In this document: positions 1 to 7,995 of the stretch, in pieces
How the letters are laid out: every line of letters begins with the position of its first letter
Position numbering within the stretch: the stretch's first letter is position 1
Source: Paenibacillus sedimenti
GTDB taxonomy: Bacteria > Bacillota > Bacilli > Paenibacillales > NBRC-103111
Assembly (NCBI RefSeq): GCF_014534655.1
Contig: NZ_JACVVD010000024.1
Span: forward strand, 1-34,758
Direction: 5' to 3'
Length of the DNA stretch: 34,758 bases
Translations under genes and position numbers: made by a program
Notes under the pieces: generated by a model
What the model saw: the letters and a program-made list of their open reading frames with translations, nothing else
Told to the model about the DNA's origin: nothing
Database searches by the model: none

Positions 1-139
1 AATCTGCATCACTTATCCAAAGCAATAAAGAAAAACATCTAATCCATACATGTGAATCATTTCACACCTTAAAGTTTAATAATATCTGTCTTGACATCTT
101 GTAGCACCATACATTGAAGAACAGAATAGCTTTCGCCGA

Positions 140-871
140 ATGTTTCCAACCCCAAAAGGTTGGATGGGTTGGTACGAAGAAAACTATCTTGATGAAGGTA
201 TTGATGAAGATATTGATGAAGATATTTATGATAACGAAGGAGATCTTCTTTGGGATGTTGATGGTAAGCCTGCTTATTCACTTAATTGGATACGTGAAAA
301 ATTTAAAAAAGATGAAAAACTTGAATTTTTATTCTTCTGGGGACATCAACCAAGTAATAACGGTTCTATTACAAAAACATGCTTAAGTCAATGGTGGAAA
401 GAAGAATTTGCTATTGAGATATATAAATATTGCTGTATGGAGCAATATATGATGGCAGAAAAAGCAAGGGTTTTTGAAGATAAAGAAATGATGGAAAAGA
501 TTTTAAAGAGCGATAATCCTAAAGATATAAAGGAATATGGTAGAAAAGTAAGCAACTTTAATGAAGCCATATGGGCGAGAAAACGATATTCCATTGTTTT
601 AAACGGTAACTATGCCAAGTTTCTACAAAGCGAAAGACTTATGCAATTTCTACTACAAACAGAGAACAAAATATTAATTAAAGCCAGTCCATATGACAAA
701 ATATGGGGTATAGGCATGTCTTCAGATGACAAGGCAGTTAATGACCCTTTTGAATGCAAGGGACAAAATTTATTGGGCTTTGCCATAATGGAAGTACGAG
801 ATGAACTCAATCGGATATGTCAAAATTACAATAGGCTAAACTTAACGGAACTACACCAAGATTTTGGATAA
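140..871 (+). CDS. NADAR-family (YbiA-like) N-glycosidase domain protein
   Basis: Residues ~62-235 match the NADAR/DUF1768 fold: an opening FLFFWGHQP, then C-x-EQYMMAEKARVF, a middle block with GRKVSNFNEAIW, and the closing YDKIWGIGMS...GQNLLGFAIMEVRDEL. Family members hydrolyse N-glycosidic bonds of riboflavin intermediates (YbiA type) or of ADP-ribose derivatives and are often found beside NAD/ADP-ribose or defence genes. The first ~60 residues are acidic and repetitive (D-E-D-I repeats around residues 21-30) and not part of the classical domain. No good Shine-Dalgarno precedes ATG 140, and the frame stays open to about 95 without an ATG/GTG/TTG start, so the 5' end is uncertain and may have been rearranged. 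The gene stops about 30 bp before a cassette-type repeat. The family call is strong; the substrate is unknown. Confidence 0.8.
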   Translation: MFPTPKGWMGWYEENYLDEGIDEDIDEDIYDNEGDLLWDVDGKPAYSLNWIREKFKKDEKLEFLFFWGHQPSNNGSITKTCLSQWWKEEFAIEIYKYCCMEQYMMAEKARVFEDKEMMEKILKSDNPKDIKEYGRKVSNFNEAIWARKRYSIVLNGNYAKFLQSERLMQFLLQTENKILIKASPYDKIWGIGMSSDDKAVNDPFECKGQNLLGFAIMEVRDELNRICQNYNRLNLTELHQDFG

Positions 872-901
872 TATTAATATCAAATTGGGTTAAATAGCTT
901 A

Positions 902-996
902 CTGCGCTAACGCAGAACGATAGCTGAATTAGACATGACGGCAGCCGGCCAGAACGATCGGCTGCTTTTTCATTAAAGTAACGGGCAGGATAGTTG
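902..996 (+). repeat. Cassette repeat 1, complete
   Basis: Left box CGCTAACGCAGAACGATAGC, hairpin GCAGCCG (941-947) / CGGCTGC (959-965) followed by TTTTT, and right box GTAACGGGCAGGATAGTT (978-995). This is a complete copy of the unit that recurs through the first 25.5 kb. The hairpin plus T-run could also end transcription of the upstream gene. Confidence 0.85.
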
Positions 997-1067
997 GAAA
1001 AGAAGTAGAATACTTTCTCATGCAGAACCAAAAGCAAGTTAGAATCTTCAACGAAAGGTGAATGGAC

Positions 1068-1526
1068 ATGAACCTTCACTTATTGGAACCAGAAGTTGCA
1101 GGGGGATTAGGAGAGAATACTTCTTTCACCAACCAAGGTGAGGTTGAATTTCTACATTATGAATTTCAGGGATGGCTAGGGGATGAACTGCTGGAATCAA
1201 CCCCTTGCTTTATTGTTACGGAGAGTATGGCGAACAGCATCCAAATTGCCAATTTAAGTGGGGCTGTTTTTGAGGATATTGAGTATACAGCAACCCAAGA
1301 ATTCAGTGAACTATACCCAAATAGAACCCTCCCTAACTTCAAACGACTCGTTGTACTGGGAAAGGTAAGAGTTCAAAGTGATGCATTTTACGAATGGTCA
1401 GGAGACGACTTTTGCTTAACGGATGAGTCATATTTAGTTGTTACCAATAATGCATTTGATATTTTGAAAGTGCGTCAGTTGAATTATTGTGACACAAAAA
1501 AATTGTCTGCCAGTGAAAGCTATTGA
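1068..1526 (+). CDS. Hypothetical cytoplasmic protein (cassette gene)
   Basis: About 152 residues, acidic, no signal peptide or membrane segment and no motif I recognise. The start at 1068 (MNLHLLEPE) is chosen over ATG 1062 because GAAAGGTG at 1053-1060 is correctly spaced from 1068 and abuts 1062. It sits alone between two repeats, and its stop codon TGA lies inside the first bases of the next repeat (TATTGAGCAACGG). Size and sequence style resemble small polymorphic-toxin immunity or SMI-like proteins, but this is only an impression. Confidence 0.75.
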   Translation: MNLHLLEPEVAGGLGENTSFTNQGEVEFLHYEFQGWLGDELLESTPCFIVTESMANSIQIANLSGAVFEDIEYTATQEFSELYPNRTLPNFKRLVVLGKVRVQSDAFYEWSGDDFCLTDESYLVVTNNAFDILKVRQLNYCDTKKLSASESY

Positions 1527-1618
1527 GCAACGGGGAACGATAGCTCAATACACAAACGTAAGGGCAACCGATCGATTTGGTCGGTTGCCTATTTTCAACT
1601 AATGAGCAGGATAGTCTT
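1521..1618 (+). repeat. Cassette repeat 2, complete
   Basis: Left box bounded by an inverted repeat TATTGAGC / GCTCAATA, a perfect 9 bp hairpin GGCAACCGA (1563-1571) / TCGGTTGCC (1581-1589), and right box CAACTAATGAGCAGGATAGT (1597-1616). The hairpin sequence differs from repeat 1 but still pairs perfectly, so structure is conserved rather than sequence. Confidence 0.85.
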
Positions 1619-1649
1619 TAACCTAAGATCAGCAACCGACATACGAGGG

Positions 1650-2777
1650 TTATCTGTCTTTTACCGCTATTACCAATTTCTCGATATAAGGGATGGGAAG
1701 AGTGGTATCCTGAGGATTCTTGGTGGCGGCTGAGTTTATGACAATCACCAGATTCAGATCAGGCACGACGGTCAGGTACTGGCCGGCATACCCCATACCG
1801 AAAATAGCCTTATGCCCACCATACTGGTTCAGCCACCAATGGTATCCGTACTCGCCGAAAAACGTACTTCCCCCCGAATGCCTGGAGGTCGAGTCCCGAA
1901 GCCATGACTCCGATACGAGGCGCTTGCCGTTCCAAACGCCGCGGTTAAGCACCAAGAGGCCAATTTTCCCCAAGTCCCTTGGCGTCATCTTCAAACCGAA
2001 GCCCCCTGAATTTGAATTATCAGGCGAACTGGGCCACTCGACACTGTTAATACCGAGCGGTCCAAATAGATGCTCCTTGGCAAAGGCGAGCTCTGATTGT
2101 CCTGTCGTTCGTTTGAGAATCGCCGCCAACAACTGGGAACCACCCGTGTTGTAATTCCACATCTCCCCGGGCTTTGCATCCATTGGTTGACTGAGTACAA
2201 ACCCATTCCAGTCCTTGGACTCCTTCAAAGGCTGGAGACTATAATTCCATTCCGTCCATTCAGGAAAATGCAAGCCACTCGTCATGTTGAGTAAGTGTTC
2301 CAATGTAACGGATCTTTTATCGGATGAATCGAACATATCCTTATATTCGGGAAAAAAGGATTCAATCGGTTCATTTATTCCTTTCAGATAGCTTTTGTCG
2401 ATAGCTATACCAATCAAAAGCGAAGTCACGCTCTTCGTGATGGAGTTTATAGCTCGCTTGGACTCCGGCATGCCGTCCCTGTAATATTCGGTGACCAGGG
2501 TGCCGTCCTTCACGACCAGCATGGAGAGAATTTGAGGCGAGCGCTTGGCATATTGTATCACCTCATCGACTTCCAGGAGATCCATCCCAACCTGATCCGG
2601 AGTACCGATTTGCCACTCCCCGTTGGGCAAGTTGAACACTTTGTAACTTACCGGCGGTGTCACTGGCAGCGAGGATTTTTCAGAAGAGCAAGCAGACAAA
2701 GTAAGGATCAGGCTAGCTGCCGCTGCCAACATGATCAGTTTAGCGAATCTGTTAAAAACGATCATAAAGGGAGACAC
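1650..2777 (-). CDS. Lipoprotein serine hydrolase, beta-lactamase/PBP4* class C family
   Basis: A serine beta-lactamase-like hydrolase anchored outside the membrane. A lipoprotein signal ends at LSAC (Cys30). SITK at residues 112-115 is the S-x-x-K nucleophile motif, YNT at 209-211 fits the Y-x-N position, and GGHKAIFGMG near residue 324 is the third, H/K-x-G-like motif. In Bacillales such proteins are esterases or D-amino-acid peptidases more often than true beta-lactamases. GTG 2777 is close behind AAGGA; ATG 2765 is an alternative start giving a normal lipoprotein signal. It is transcribed divergently from an AraC-type gene 149 bp away, its probable regulator. It is more GC-rich than the small cassette genes around it and reversed relative to most of them. 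Confidence 0.88.
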   Translation of the reverse strand: MSPFMIVFNRFAKLIMLAAAASLILTLSACSSEKSSLPVTPPVSYKVFNLPNGEWQIGTPDQVGMDLLEVDEVIQYAKRSPQILSMLVVKDGTLVTEYYRDGMPESKRAINSITKSVTSLLIGIAIDKSYLKGINEPIESFFPEYKDMFDSSDKRSVTLEHLLNMTSGLHFPEWTEWNYSLQPLKESKDWNGFVLSQPMDAKPGEMWNYNTGGSQLLAAILKRTTGQSELAFAKEHLFGPLGINSVEWPSSPDNSNSGGFGLKMTPRDLGKIGLLVLNRGVWNGKRLVSESWLRDSTSRHSGGSTFFGEYGYHWWLNQYGGHKAIFGMGYAGQYLTVVPDLNLVIVINSAATKNPQDTTLPIPYIEKLVIAVKDR

Positions 2778-2925
2778 ATCCTTAAGAGGTAATCGAATCT
2801 CTTGTTATGGTACTGCAATGTGTCTGTACCGTCTTATTCGTTCTTGCTAAGCGATTAACGATTCTTGCTATAATAGAGGTGATTGAAAATTGTCGCGGAA
2901 ATAGGACTGGGGGCAACGGATTATA
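2778..2925. promoter_or_regulatory. Divergent promoter region, serine hydrolase / AraC regulator
   Basis: 149 bp between divergent starts. TATAAT at 2869-2874 with a weak TTGCTA-type -35 (2844-2849) faces the AraC gene. No clear inverted operator was found. Confidence 0.45.
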
Positions 2926-3852
2926 GTGGTGGCCAAAACCTTGGAATTGGAATACCGGTATCAGATAAATCAAGTCGTCAACTACATTGAAGACCATCTT
3001 ACCAACCCGTTAACCCTAGAGGAAGTGGCGGGTGTGAGCGCATTCTCCCCCTTCCACTTTCATCGGGTGTTCAAGGCGGTGATAGGCGAGAATTTGCATG
3101 GGTTTATCCGTCGGATCCGTATTGAGAAGGCTATCAAGCTACTGCTGTTTCATCCTGATCAGAGCATAACCAATATTGCCTTGGAATGCGGACTGCAAAC
3201 CCCGGCCCACTTTTGTAGGGTGTTCCGCGAGCATACCGGATTGAGCGCGTCCGAATTTAGGGACAGATTTCATCTACAGACCATTGCGGAACGGTTCAGA
3301 TCCCGGTTGACCTCGGAAAAGTCCGCCGAACTGGCACATAATCTGGCGGAACTCCCGATCGAGATTCGGAATATGGCTCCCATGAATGCAATCTATGCTC
3401 GGTATAGGGGAACTATCAATGATGGAAGGATCAATCCGGACATTAAAGGGCTTTTTGAACAGGTGGTCTCGTGGGTGGATGCAAGTGAGGCTCTGACAAA
3501 GGACAGCTTGGCGGTCGGGCTTGTCCTTGACGATCCGTTCATAACTCCTAACGGCAGACACCGATACGATGCTTGCATGACAACGGAGCATCCGGTGACA
3601 CCGACGAGAGACCTAGGCGTTCGAACGATTCCCGGAGGCAAGTACGCCATCGTGAAGGTAACGGACAGACCGGATATGGTTTATGATCTGTTGCACTTGG
3701 TCTCTATCGACTGGCTTCCACGAAGCCCATATATATGGGACGTTTCACGTCCGGCACTGGAGATTTACTTCCACAACTCCCATTCCCATACTGAAGGAAA
3801 GTTGACGATGGAATTCGGCATTCCGGTCAAACTGGAACGCTCCGGCTACTGA
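2926..3852 (+). CDS. AraC-family regulator with GyrI-like effector domain
   Basis: Residues ~8-105 hold the two AraC helix-turn-helix units (LTLEEVAGVSAFSPFHFHRVF and TNIALECGLQTPAHFCRVF). Residues ~140-305 form a GyrI-like/Rob-type ligand-binding domain (MAPMNAIYARYRG..., ending FGIPVKLE). This order, HTH first and GyrI-like second, is the Rob/MarA-plus-effector type that senses small hydrophobic molecules. The start is GTG 2926 or GTG 2929; no ATG is available nearby. A TATAAT at 2869-2874 is a likely -10. The divergent arrangement with the serine hydrolase suggests control of that gene as well as itself. Confidence 0.87.
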   Translation: MVAKTLELEYRYQINQVVNYIEDHLTNPLTLEEVAGVSAFSPFHFHRVFKAVIGENLHGFIRRIRIEKAIKLLLFHPDQSITNIALECGLQTPAHFCRVFREHTGLSASEFRDRFHLQTIAERFRSRLTSEKSAELAHNLAELPIEIRNMAPMNAIYARYRGTINDGRINPDIKGLFEQVVSWVDASEALTKDSLAVGLVLDDPFITPNGRHRYDACMTTEHPVTPTRDLGVRTIPGGKYAIVKVTDRPDMVYDLLHLVSIDWLPRSPYIWDVSRPALEIYFHNSHSHTEGKLTMEFGIPVKLERSGY

Positions 3853-3910
3853 AATATCAGGCACATGTGGGAGTTGCTTATGGAGGAATCGCGGTACCGT
3901 TGAGCCCATT

Positions 3911-4042
3911 ACTTTAACGGGAAACCATAGTGAGGAGCTTGCCACGACAGCTCCTTTTTTGTTTGTTGAACTAACGGATACAAGAGTTGAAACACCGAAA
4001 GTGGTGCCGCTTGGCACCCCTTCACTGCACTAACGGGCAGTT
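3911..4042 (+). repeat. Cassette repeat 3, double unit (two left boxes, one right box)
   Basis: ACTTTAACGGGAAACCATAGT (3911-3931), hairpin GGAGCTtgccacgacAGCTCC with a T-run, then a second left-type box TTGAACTAACGGATACAAG (3965-3983), a GGTGCC...GGCACC hairpin, and right box CACTAACGGGCAGTTTA (4028-4044). It looks like two units fused after loss of the right box of the first and of any gene between them. Confidence 0.8.
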
Positions 4043-4111
4043 TATCGCAGCAAAGACGTAGCTATAGTAAAATATAATCGTCGAAAAAACATGTGAAATG
4101 AGGTGTTATTT

Positions 4112-4429
4112 ATGTCGATGGAAGCTGAAGTTTTACCTTTATTAAAATTTGGTTTTGGAATAGTTATGATACTTATATCCCTAGTAGTCATTGCCCTTCT
4201 TGTTAAATATAAGAGGGCTGGATATGGATGGATTTTTGTGCACTTAATATTATTCTCTTGGGCATGTTGGGGCTGGATCGAATTGTTGGAGAAAGGAAGG
4301 TCTGGTGTTATGGCTTCAGAGGATAATTCTTTGGATATTGGGATGATTGGTGTCATCTGGGCAGTAAGTATGGTTTGTATGAGTGTAGGGTTAATCAAAT
4401 TAAGACCATCGCATGATAGACTAAACTAA
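4112..4429 (+). CDS. Small three-helix membrane protein, unknown function
   Basis: 105 residues with three hydrophobic segments: about 10-32, 40-60 and 78-98. ATG 4112 is chosen because GAGGTG at 4100-4105 is well spaced; an upstream in-frame start at 4103 would overlap it. No family recognised. The stop codon TAA (4427-4429) is the TAA of the CTAACGG box of the following repeat, so gene and repeat are directly fused. Confidence 0.75.
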   Translation: MSMEAEVLPLLKFGFGIVMILISLVVIALLVKYKRAGYGWIFVHLILFSWACWGWIELLEKGRSGVMASEDNSLDIGMIGVIWAVSMVCMSVGLIKLRPSHDRLN

Positions 4430-4508
4430 CGGAAATAATAGTGCGGCGATGGAACCGATCCATCGCTTGTTTTCGTTTCTGTACGCTCCACTTAACAAAC
4501 GGGCAGTT
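4421..4508 (+). repeat. Cassette repeat 4, complete
   Basis: AAACTAACGGAAATAATAGT left box, a perfect 8 bp hairpin GCGATGGA (4446-4453) / TCCATCGC (4459-4466), and right box AACAAACGGGCAG (4494-4506). The right box lacks the GGATAGTT tail. Confidence 0.82.
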
Positions 4509-4575
4509 TCGAGTAGTCGATGACATGAAAATTTTCCAAGGCTGCTTCGTCAGTCAAAGTAGTGAAAATAACTGA

Positions 4576-5076
4576 ATGAACGGAGAGGTGAAAATACCAA
4601 AAATGAGAATAATAAAAACAATACCCATTATTTTCCTTATAGCAGCTATTGGTTTTGCGTTAGGGTGGTACATGAAACCGAGTGGTGAAAGTGGAAAATG
4701 GACCCCCGATATCATTAATCTTTATTCAAATGGAGAACAAACACAACCTACTAAAATTAATAATCCACAATTATTTAATAGAGTGCTCAGTTTAATTGTA
4801 TTTGAAAAGGGAGATATGATGTCAGGAGGAAACCCGCCAGAATCAGAAGAGGATATCAATGAAATGAAAAAATCTGCTGTAGAGTATGTCTATAATAAAC
4901 CGATTTCCATCCAAATAAATAAAGGCGACGGTAAAATAGAAAAAATACAATTCACATCAATACTTTTCCCTATAGATGATAAATGGAATGGGGCAGCTTT
5001 TATCCAAACAACCGATTCTACTTATTTGTATTTTGTATCGAGGCCAAGTTTAAAGCTTATTCTTAAGCATATTTAA
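4576..5076 (+). CDS. Membrane-anchored extracytoplasmic hypothetical protein
   Basis: 166 residues. An N-terminal hydrophobic helix (about 14-32, IPIIFLIAAIGFALGWYM) precedes a hydrophilic domain, so it is probably a membrane-anchored exported protein. No catalytic motif or family recognised. The start is unsettled: ATG 4576 has a weak ribosome site, while GGAGAGG at 4581-4587 precedes ATG 4603 (MRIIKTIPII), which would give a cleaner signal-anchor start. It lies alone between repeats 4 and 5. Confidence 0.7.
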   Translation: MNGEVKIPKMRIIKTIPIIFLIAAIGFALGWYMKPSGESGKWTPDIINLYSNGEQTQPTKINNPQLFNRVLSLIVFEKGDMMSGGNPPESEEDINEMKKSAVEYVYNKPISIQINKGDGKIEKIQFTSILFPIDDKWNGAAFIQTTDSTYLYFVSRPSLKLILKHI

Positions 5077-5134
5077 GTTCGACCTTAGGGAACTGGACGA
5101 CAACTATTATCACTGTTACAAAGTAATGGTTAAA

Positions 5135-5161
5135 GTTCTTGACGTTCTTGACGCTCTTGAC
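5135..5161 (+). repeat. Tandem 9 bp repeat (GTTCTTGAC x3)
   Basis: GTTCTTGAC, GTTCTTGAC, GCTCTTGAC in tandem, followed by a partial fourth unit. It lies in the gene-free 5077-5265 stretch, just before a repeat right box. Function unknown. Confidence 0.8.
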
Positions 5162-5189
5162 GTTTTGTTTCGAGCGATTCTTCGGCCGC

Positions 5190-5213
5190 TTTACTATGCT
5201 AAACGGGCAGTTA
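5190..5213 (+). repeat. Cassette repeat 5, right box only
   Basis: TTTACTATGCTAAACGGGCAGTTATG region. Only the CTAAACGGGCAG core is recognisable; hairpin and left box are lost or diverged. Confidence 0.6.
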
Positions 5214-5265
5214 TGCAGGTAATATATAGTTTGTATAGGAACTGAACTCAATTAGGAGTGATAAT

Positions 5266-6051
5266 GTGAAGGCATGTCCTGAGTGTCATAACAACAACAT
5301 AAGACAATCACGTTGGTTCGCATTAAGGATACTTTATTTTTTGCTGATATTATTGTTTATTCCTTATGGTCTATTGTTTTGTTGGATTCCGTTTGTTTTT
5401 CCTTATAAATTTGTATGTAAAAACTGTTCTAATAGATTTACAAATAAAACCCCTTCATTTGCGAATTTTAGAGTTAATACAGTATTGAAAGTTCTACTAG
5501 CACTTTTACCTACACTTTTAATGTTCTACATATTAATTGAACTTTTTCCTTACACAGGGCTAGGTAGAATAGTTGCCCTTCCATTTATTTTTATAATCAA
5601 TCTGACCATTATTAGTTTGGGATTTATAATAACTCGCAATTTAAAACGACATCGTTATTTTATGGCATGGTTCGGAATTATTTTATTGACTATGTTCATT
5701 TCAACTGCCCTTTATCCTCAAGAGTCAAGGCCACATGTTTTTGTACAAATGGGGTACGGATTTTCAGCTATTAAGCAATATGATCAAGCACTATCAACTG
5801 ATTTAGACTTAGTACTTTCAACAAATTCCAAACGCGATGTGAAGAACCCCGAGGAGAGATATGTTGTTGCGTTATACAAGTACCGTGATCAAATTCCTCT
5901 AGATGGGACTTATCATATATATAGAGACAATGAAAATGGAAGTATACCATATTGGCGTAACACAATAGTAAACAGTCTTGATGAAATCCCATCAAGACTG
6001 ATCGGACATCATAAAGTAATTTGGTGGGTATTAAAGATTTGTAGGAAATGA
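5266..6051 (+). CDS. Zinc-ribbon membrane protein, unknown function
   Basis: 261 residues. The N-terminus carries CPECHNN (Cys4/Cys7) and, after a first transmembrane helix (about 20-48), CKNCSN, so a split C-x2-C zinc ribbon folds across a membrane hairpin. Further hydrophobic segments lie near 72-92, 98-120 and 132-150, followed by a soluble C-terminal ~110 residues. GTG 5266 is the start: AGGAG at 5253-5257 is correctly spaced and the zinc motif begins at residue 4. Similar small zinc-ribbon membrane proteins in Bacillales are uncharacterised. No partner in the cassette. Confidence 0.75.
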   Translation: MKACPECHNNNIRQSRWFALRILYFLLILLFIPYGLLFCWIPFVFPYKFVCKNCSNRFTNKTPSFANFRVNTVLKVLLALLPTLLMFYILIELFPYTGLGRIVALPFIFIINLTIISLGFIITRNLKRHRYFMAWFGIILLTMFISTALYPQESRPHVFVQMGYGFSAIKQYDQALSTDLDLVLSTNSKRDVKNPEERYVVALYKYRDQIPLDGTYHIYRDNENGSIPYWRNTIVNSLDEIPSRLIGHHKVIWWVLKICRK

Positions 6052-6088
6052 GTAGAGATCTAATGGAATCATCAACGTTGAGGATCTT

Positions 6089-6155
6089 GGCTAAACTAAC
6101 GGGACACGATATCTTCATAACGGCATCCGGTGGGAGTCCTCTGGCCGTTAAGGCT
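6089..6155 (+). repeat. Cassette repeat 6, left box and hairpin
   Basis: GCTAAACTAACGGGACACGATA left box and an AACGGC (6119-6124) / GCCGTT (6144-6149) hairpin. No right box is found before the serpin gene. Confidence 0.65.
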
Positions 6156-6247
6156 TTTCTATACAAACACAAATCAAATCGGTTGCATGGAACATTATGT
6201 AAAGATTCCTCGTCTAATAAGCATATGAATGACAGGGGGGTTCCGAA

Positions 6248-7501
6248 ATGAAAGATAATTTTAGAAAAAGTAAACTTCTTGCGGCTGGCATACTGCTGGT
6301 ACTGATTGTGACTGCGTGTACTAATCCTTCTGGAAATTCGATTTCATTGGAAAAACGACAAGTCGCGGCGGCCGGAGTTGATGTGCGTATCGTCAAAGCA
6401 AGCAACGAGTTCGGCATGCAGCTCCACCGGCAACTGGTCCAAACGGAGCAGAACAAGAAGAAAAACATATTCATTTCGCCGACCAGCATTTCTTTGGCGC
6501 TCGCCATGACTTACAACGGAAGTAAGGGGGAAACGCAAGTCTCAATGGCCAAGACGTTGGGCTGGCAAGGCATGTCCCTGGATGAAATGAATCGGGGCAA
6601 CGAGACGCTTATCTCCCTTTTGCAGCAGCCGGGCAGCGACGTTCAAGTGCGTATTGCCAACTCGCTTTGGACACGTAAAGGAAAACCGTTTCACAGTGAT
6701 TTTACGAAAACCAATCAGGCGTTTTACGACGCGAAAGTAACTGAGCTCGATTTCAACAGTCCCAAAGCTCCTGACACGATCAATGACTGGGTAAATAAGA
6801 ATACCAACGGAAAAATTCCCAGGATGATCGAATCCATCGATCCCATGGAAGTTTTGATCCTGATGAATGCGGTCTATTTCAATGGCGGGTGGAAAAAGGA
6901 ATTCCAACCTTCTGCAACGAAAGAAGAAAGCTTCAAACTGCAGGACGGTTCCACCAAGCAAGTGCAGATGATGACGCAGTCAGGCTCTTATGAATATTTG
7001 CAGGAAGAGGAATTTCAAGCCATCCGCTTACCTTACGGAGAGGGACAGATGGACATGCTGGTCATTCTTCCGGATGAATCTTCTTCACTGGGTACTCTCC
7101 ATGATAAGCTTTGGGCGGATCCCAACCGCTGGCACGAATCGTTCCAGTCGAACCGGGGTGAAATCAAGCTTCCCCGTTTGAAGATCGAATACAGCGAAAA
7201 GTTGAAAGAACCGCTCAAGGCCATGGGCATGATGCTGCCCTTTGACGAAGTCCATGCAGATTTTTCCGGCATGGCCCCTGTTCCACCCAACCTTTTCATC
7301 AGTGCGGTAACACACAAAACGTTCATCGAGGTCAATGAAAAAGGAACGGAGGCAGCTGCTGTCACTTCGGTACATATGGCAGGGGCTTCAGCACCAATCG
7401 ATGAACCGTTCCAGGTGACGATAAACCGGCCGTTCTTCTTCGCAATTGAAGACCGCCAGACCGGCGCATGGCTTTTTGTAGGGTCCGTGGTCGAACCATA
7501 A
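6248..7501 (+). CDS. Lipoprotein serpin (serine protease inhibitor)
   Basis: Full-length serpin of 417 residues with a lipoprotein signal ending VTAC (Cys24). Family blocks are visible: NIFISPTSISLALAMTYNGSKGET (73-96), IANSLW, DTINDWVNKNTNGKI (176-190), LILMNAVYFNGGW (203-215), and the C-terminal VTINRPFFFAIEDRQTG...FVGSVV. The reactive loop hinge is EKGTEAAA (364-371), the pattern of inhibitory serpins: Gly P15, Thr P14, small residues P12-P10. Counting from the hinge puts P1-P1' near Ala380-Ser381, which would favour elastase- or subtilisin-like proteases. Inhibitory serpins trap proteases irreversibly as covalent complexes; this one would act at the outer membrane face. ATG 6248 follows AGGGGGGTT. 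Composition is more GC-rich than neighbouring cassettes. Confidence 0.93.
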   Translation: MKDNFRKSKLLAAGILLVLIVTACTNPSGNSISLEKRQVAAAGVDVRIVKASNEFGMQLHRQLVQTEQNKKKNIFISPTSISLALAMTYNGSKGETQVSMAKTLGWQGMSLDEMNRGNETLISLLQQPGSDVQVRIANSLWTRKGKPFHSDFTKTNQAFYDAKVTELDFNSPKAPDTINDWVNKNTNGKIPRMIESIDPMEVLILMNAVYFNGGWKKEFQPSATKEESFKLQDGSTKQVQMMTQSGSYEYLQEEEFQAIRLPYGEGQMDMLVILPDESSSLGTLHDKLWADPNRWHESFQSNRGEIKLPRLKIEYSEKLKEPLKAMGMMLPFDEVHADFSGMAPVPPNLFISAVTHKTFIEVNEKGTEAAAVTSVHMAGASAPIDEPFQVTINRPFFFAIEDRQTGAWLFVGSVVEP

Positions 7502-7580
7502 ACGTCCGTACTTAAACTGCAACGTGTTACTCCACATCAACTGAGGAGAGTGTCTGTTTTTGCTTGGTAGATAAGGTGTT

Positions 7581-7674
7581 TATTAAACTAACGGATACTA
7601 TAGCTTAATAAACAACTAAGACGCGGCTGCTGGCATGGATCGGCAGCCGCATTATGCTTACGGGTGGGATAAAT
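7581..7674 (+). repeat. Cassette repeat 7, complete
   Basis: TATTAAACTAACGGATACTA then TAGCTTAATA (outer inverted repeat TATTAA/TTAATA), a perfect hairpin GCGGCTGC (7623-7630) / GCAGCCGC (7643-7650), and right box GCTTACGGGTGGGATAAAT (7656-7674). Confidence 0.83.
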
Positions 7675-7709
7675 AGAACATATAACCAATATCAGAAGGT
7701 GATAAATAG

Positions 7710-7931
7710 GTGAACATAGATATAGAGTTTCTAACCCAAGTAATTAATGACTGGGACCCTGTTGGTCTTTTAGCAGGAGGTGCTCCAGAAAACGAATATA
7801 GCATTGAAGTAAGAGAAATCTCTCAGAAATCCTCGTCTTGCAAGTCTGAAACAGACTTAGCGATACTTATTTACAGAGTGTTCAACGATAAAATGGGGGT
7901 AAAATTAAATCAACTTGTTTGCTTTTACTGA
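7710..7931 (+). CDS. DUF1871-like small protein, C-terminally short
   Basis: 73 residues. INDWDPVGLLAGGAPENEY (12-30) matches the core of the DUF1871 family, small Bacillales proteins of unknown function with an amphipathic helical fold. GTG 7710 is the start, following GAAGGTG. The usual C-terminal helix ends early (GVKLNQLVCFY), and the stop lies just before a right-box remnant at 7934, so the 3' end was probably replaced when the repeat joined it. Confidence 0.65.
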   Translation: MNIDIEFLTQVINDWDPVGLLAGGAPENEYSIEVREISQKSSSCKSETDLAILIYRVFNDKMGVKLNQLVCFY

Positions 7932-7932
7932 T

Positions 7933-7952
7933 CGGCTAAACAGGCAGTTATG
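7933..7952 (+). repeat. Cassette repeat 8, right box only
   Basis: GGCTAAACAGGCAGTTATG resembles the right box found at 5198 (GCTAAACGGGCAGTTATG). No left box or hairpin. Confidence 0.55.
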
Positions 7953-7995
7953 TTAACAATAAGTGGTACCGTGTTTTTAAAGGGAATATCCTCCT

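Noticed and set aside
1720..2154. Long plus-strand frame (144 codons) opposite the serine hydrolase
   Set aside because: It lies entirely inside the minus-strand hydrolase, which has full family motifs; it has no ribosome site and no protein-like pattern.
6048..6251. 67-codon frame before the serpin
   Set aside because: It runs through a repeat left box and hairpin and has no ribosome site.
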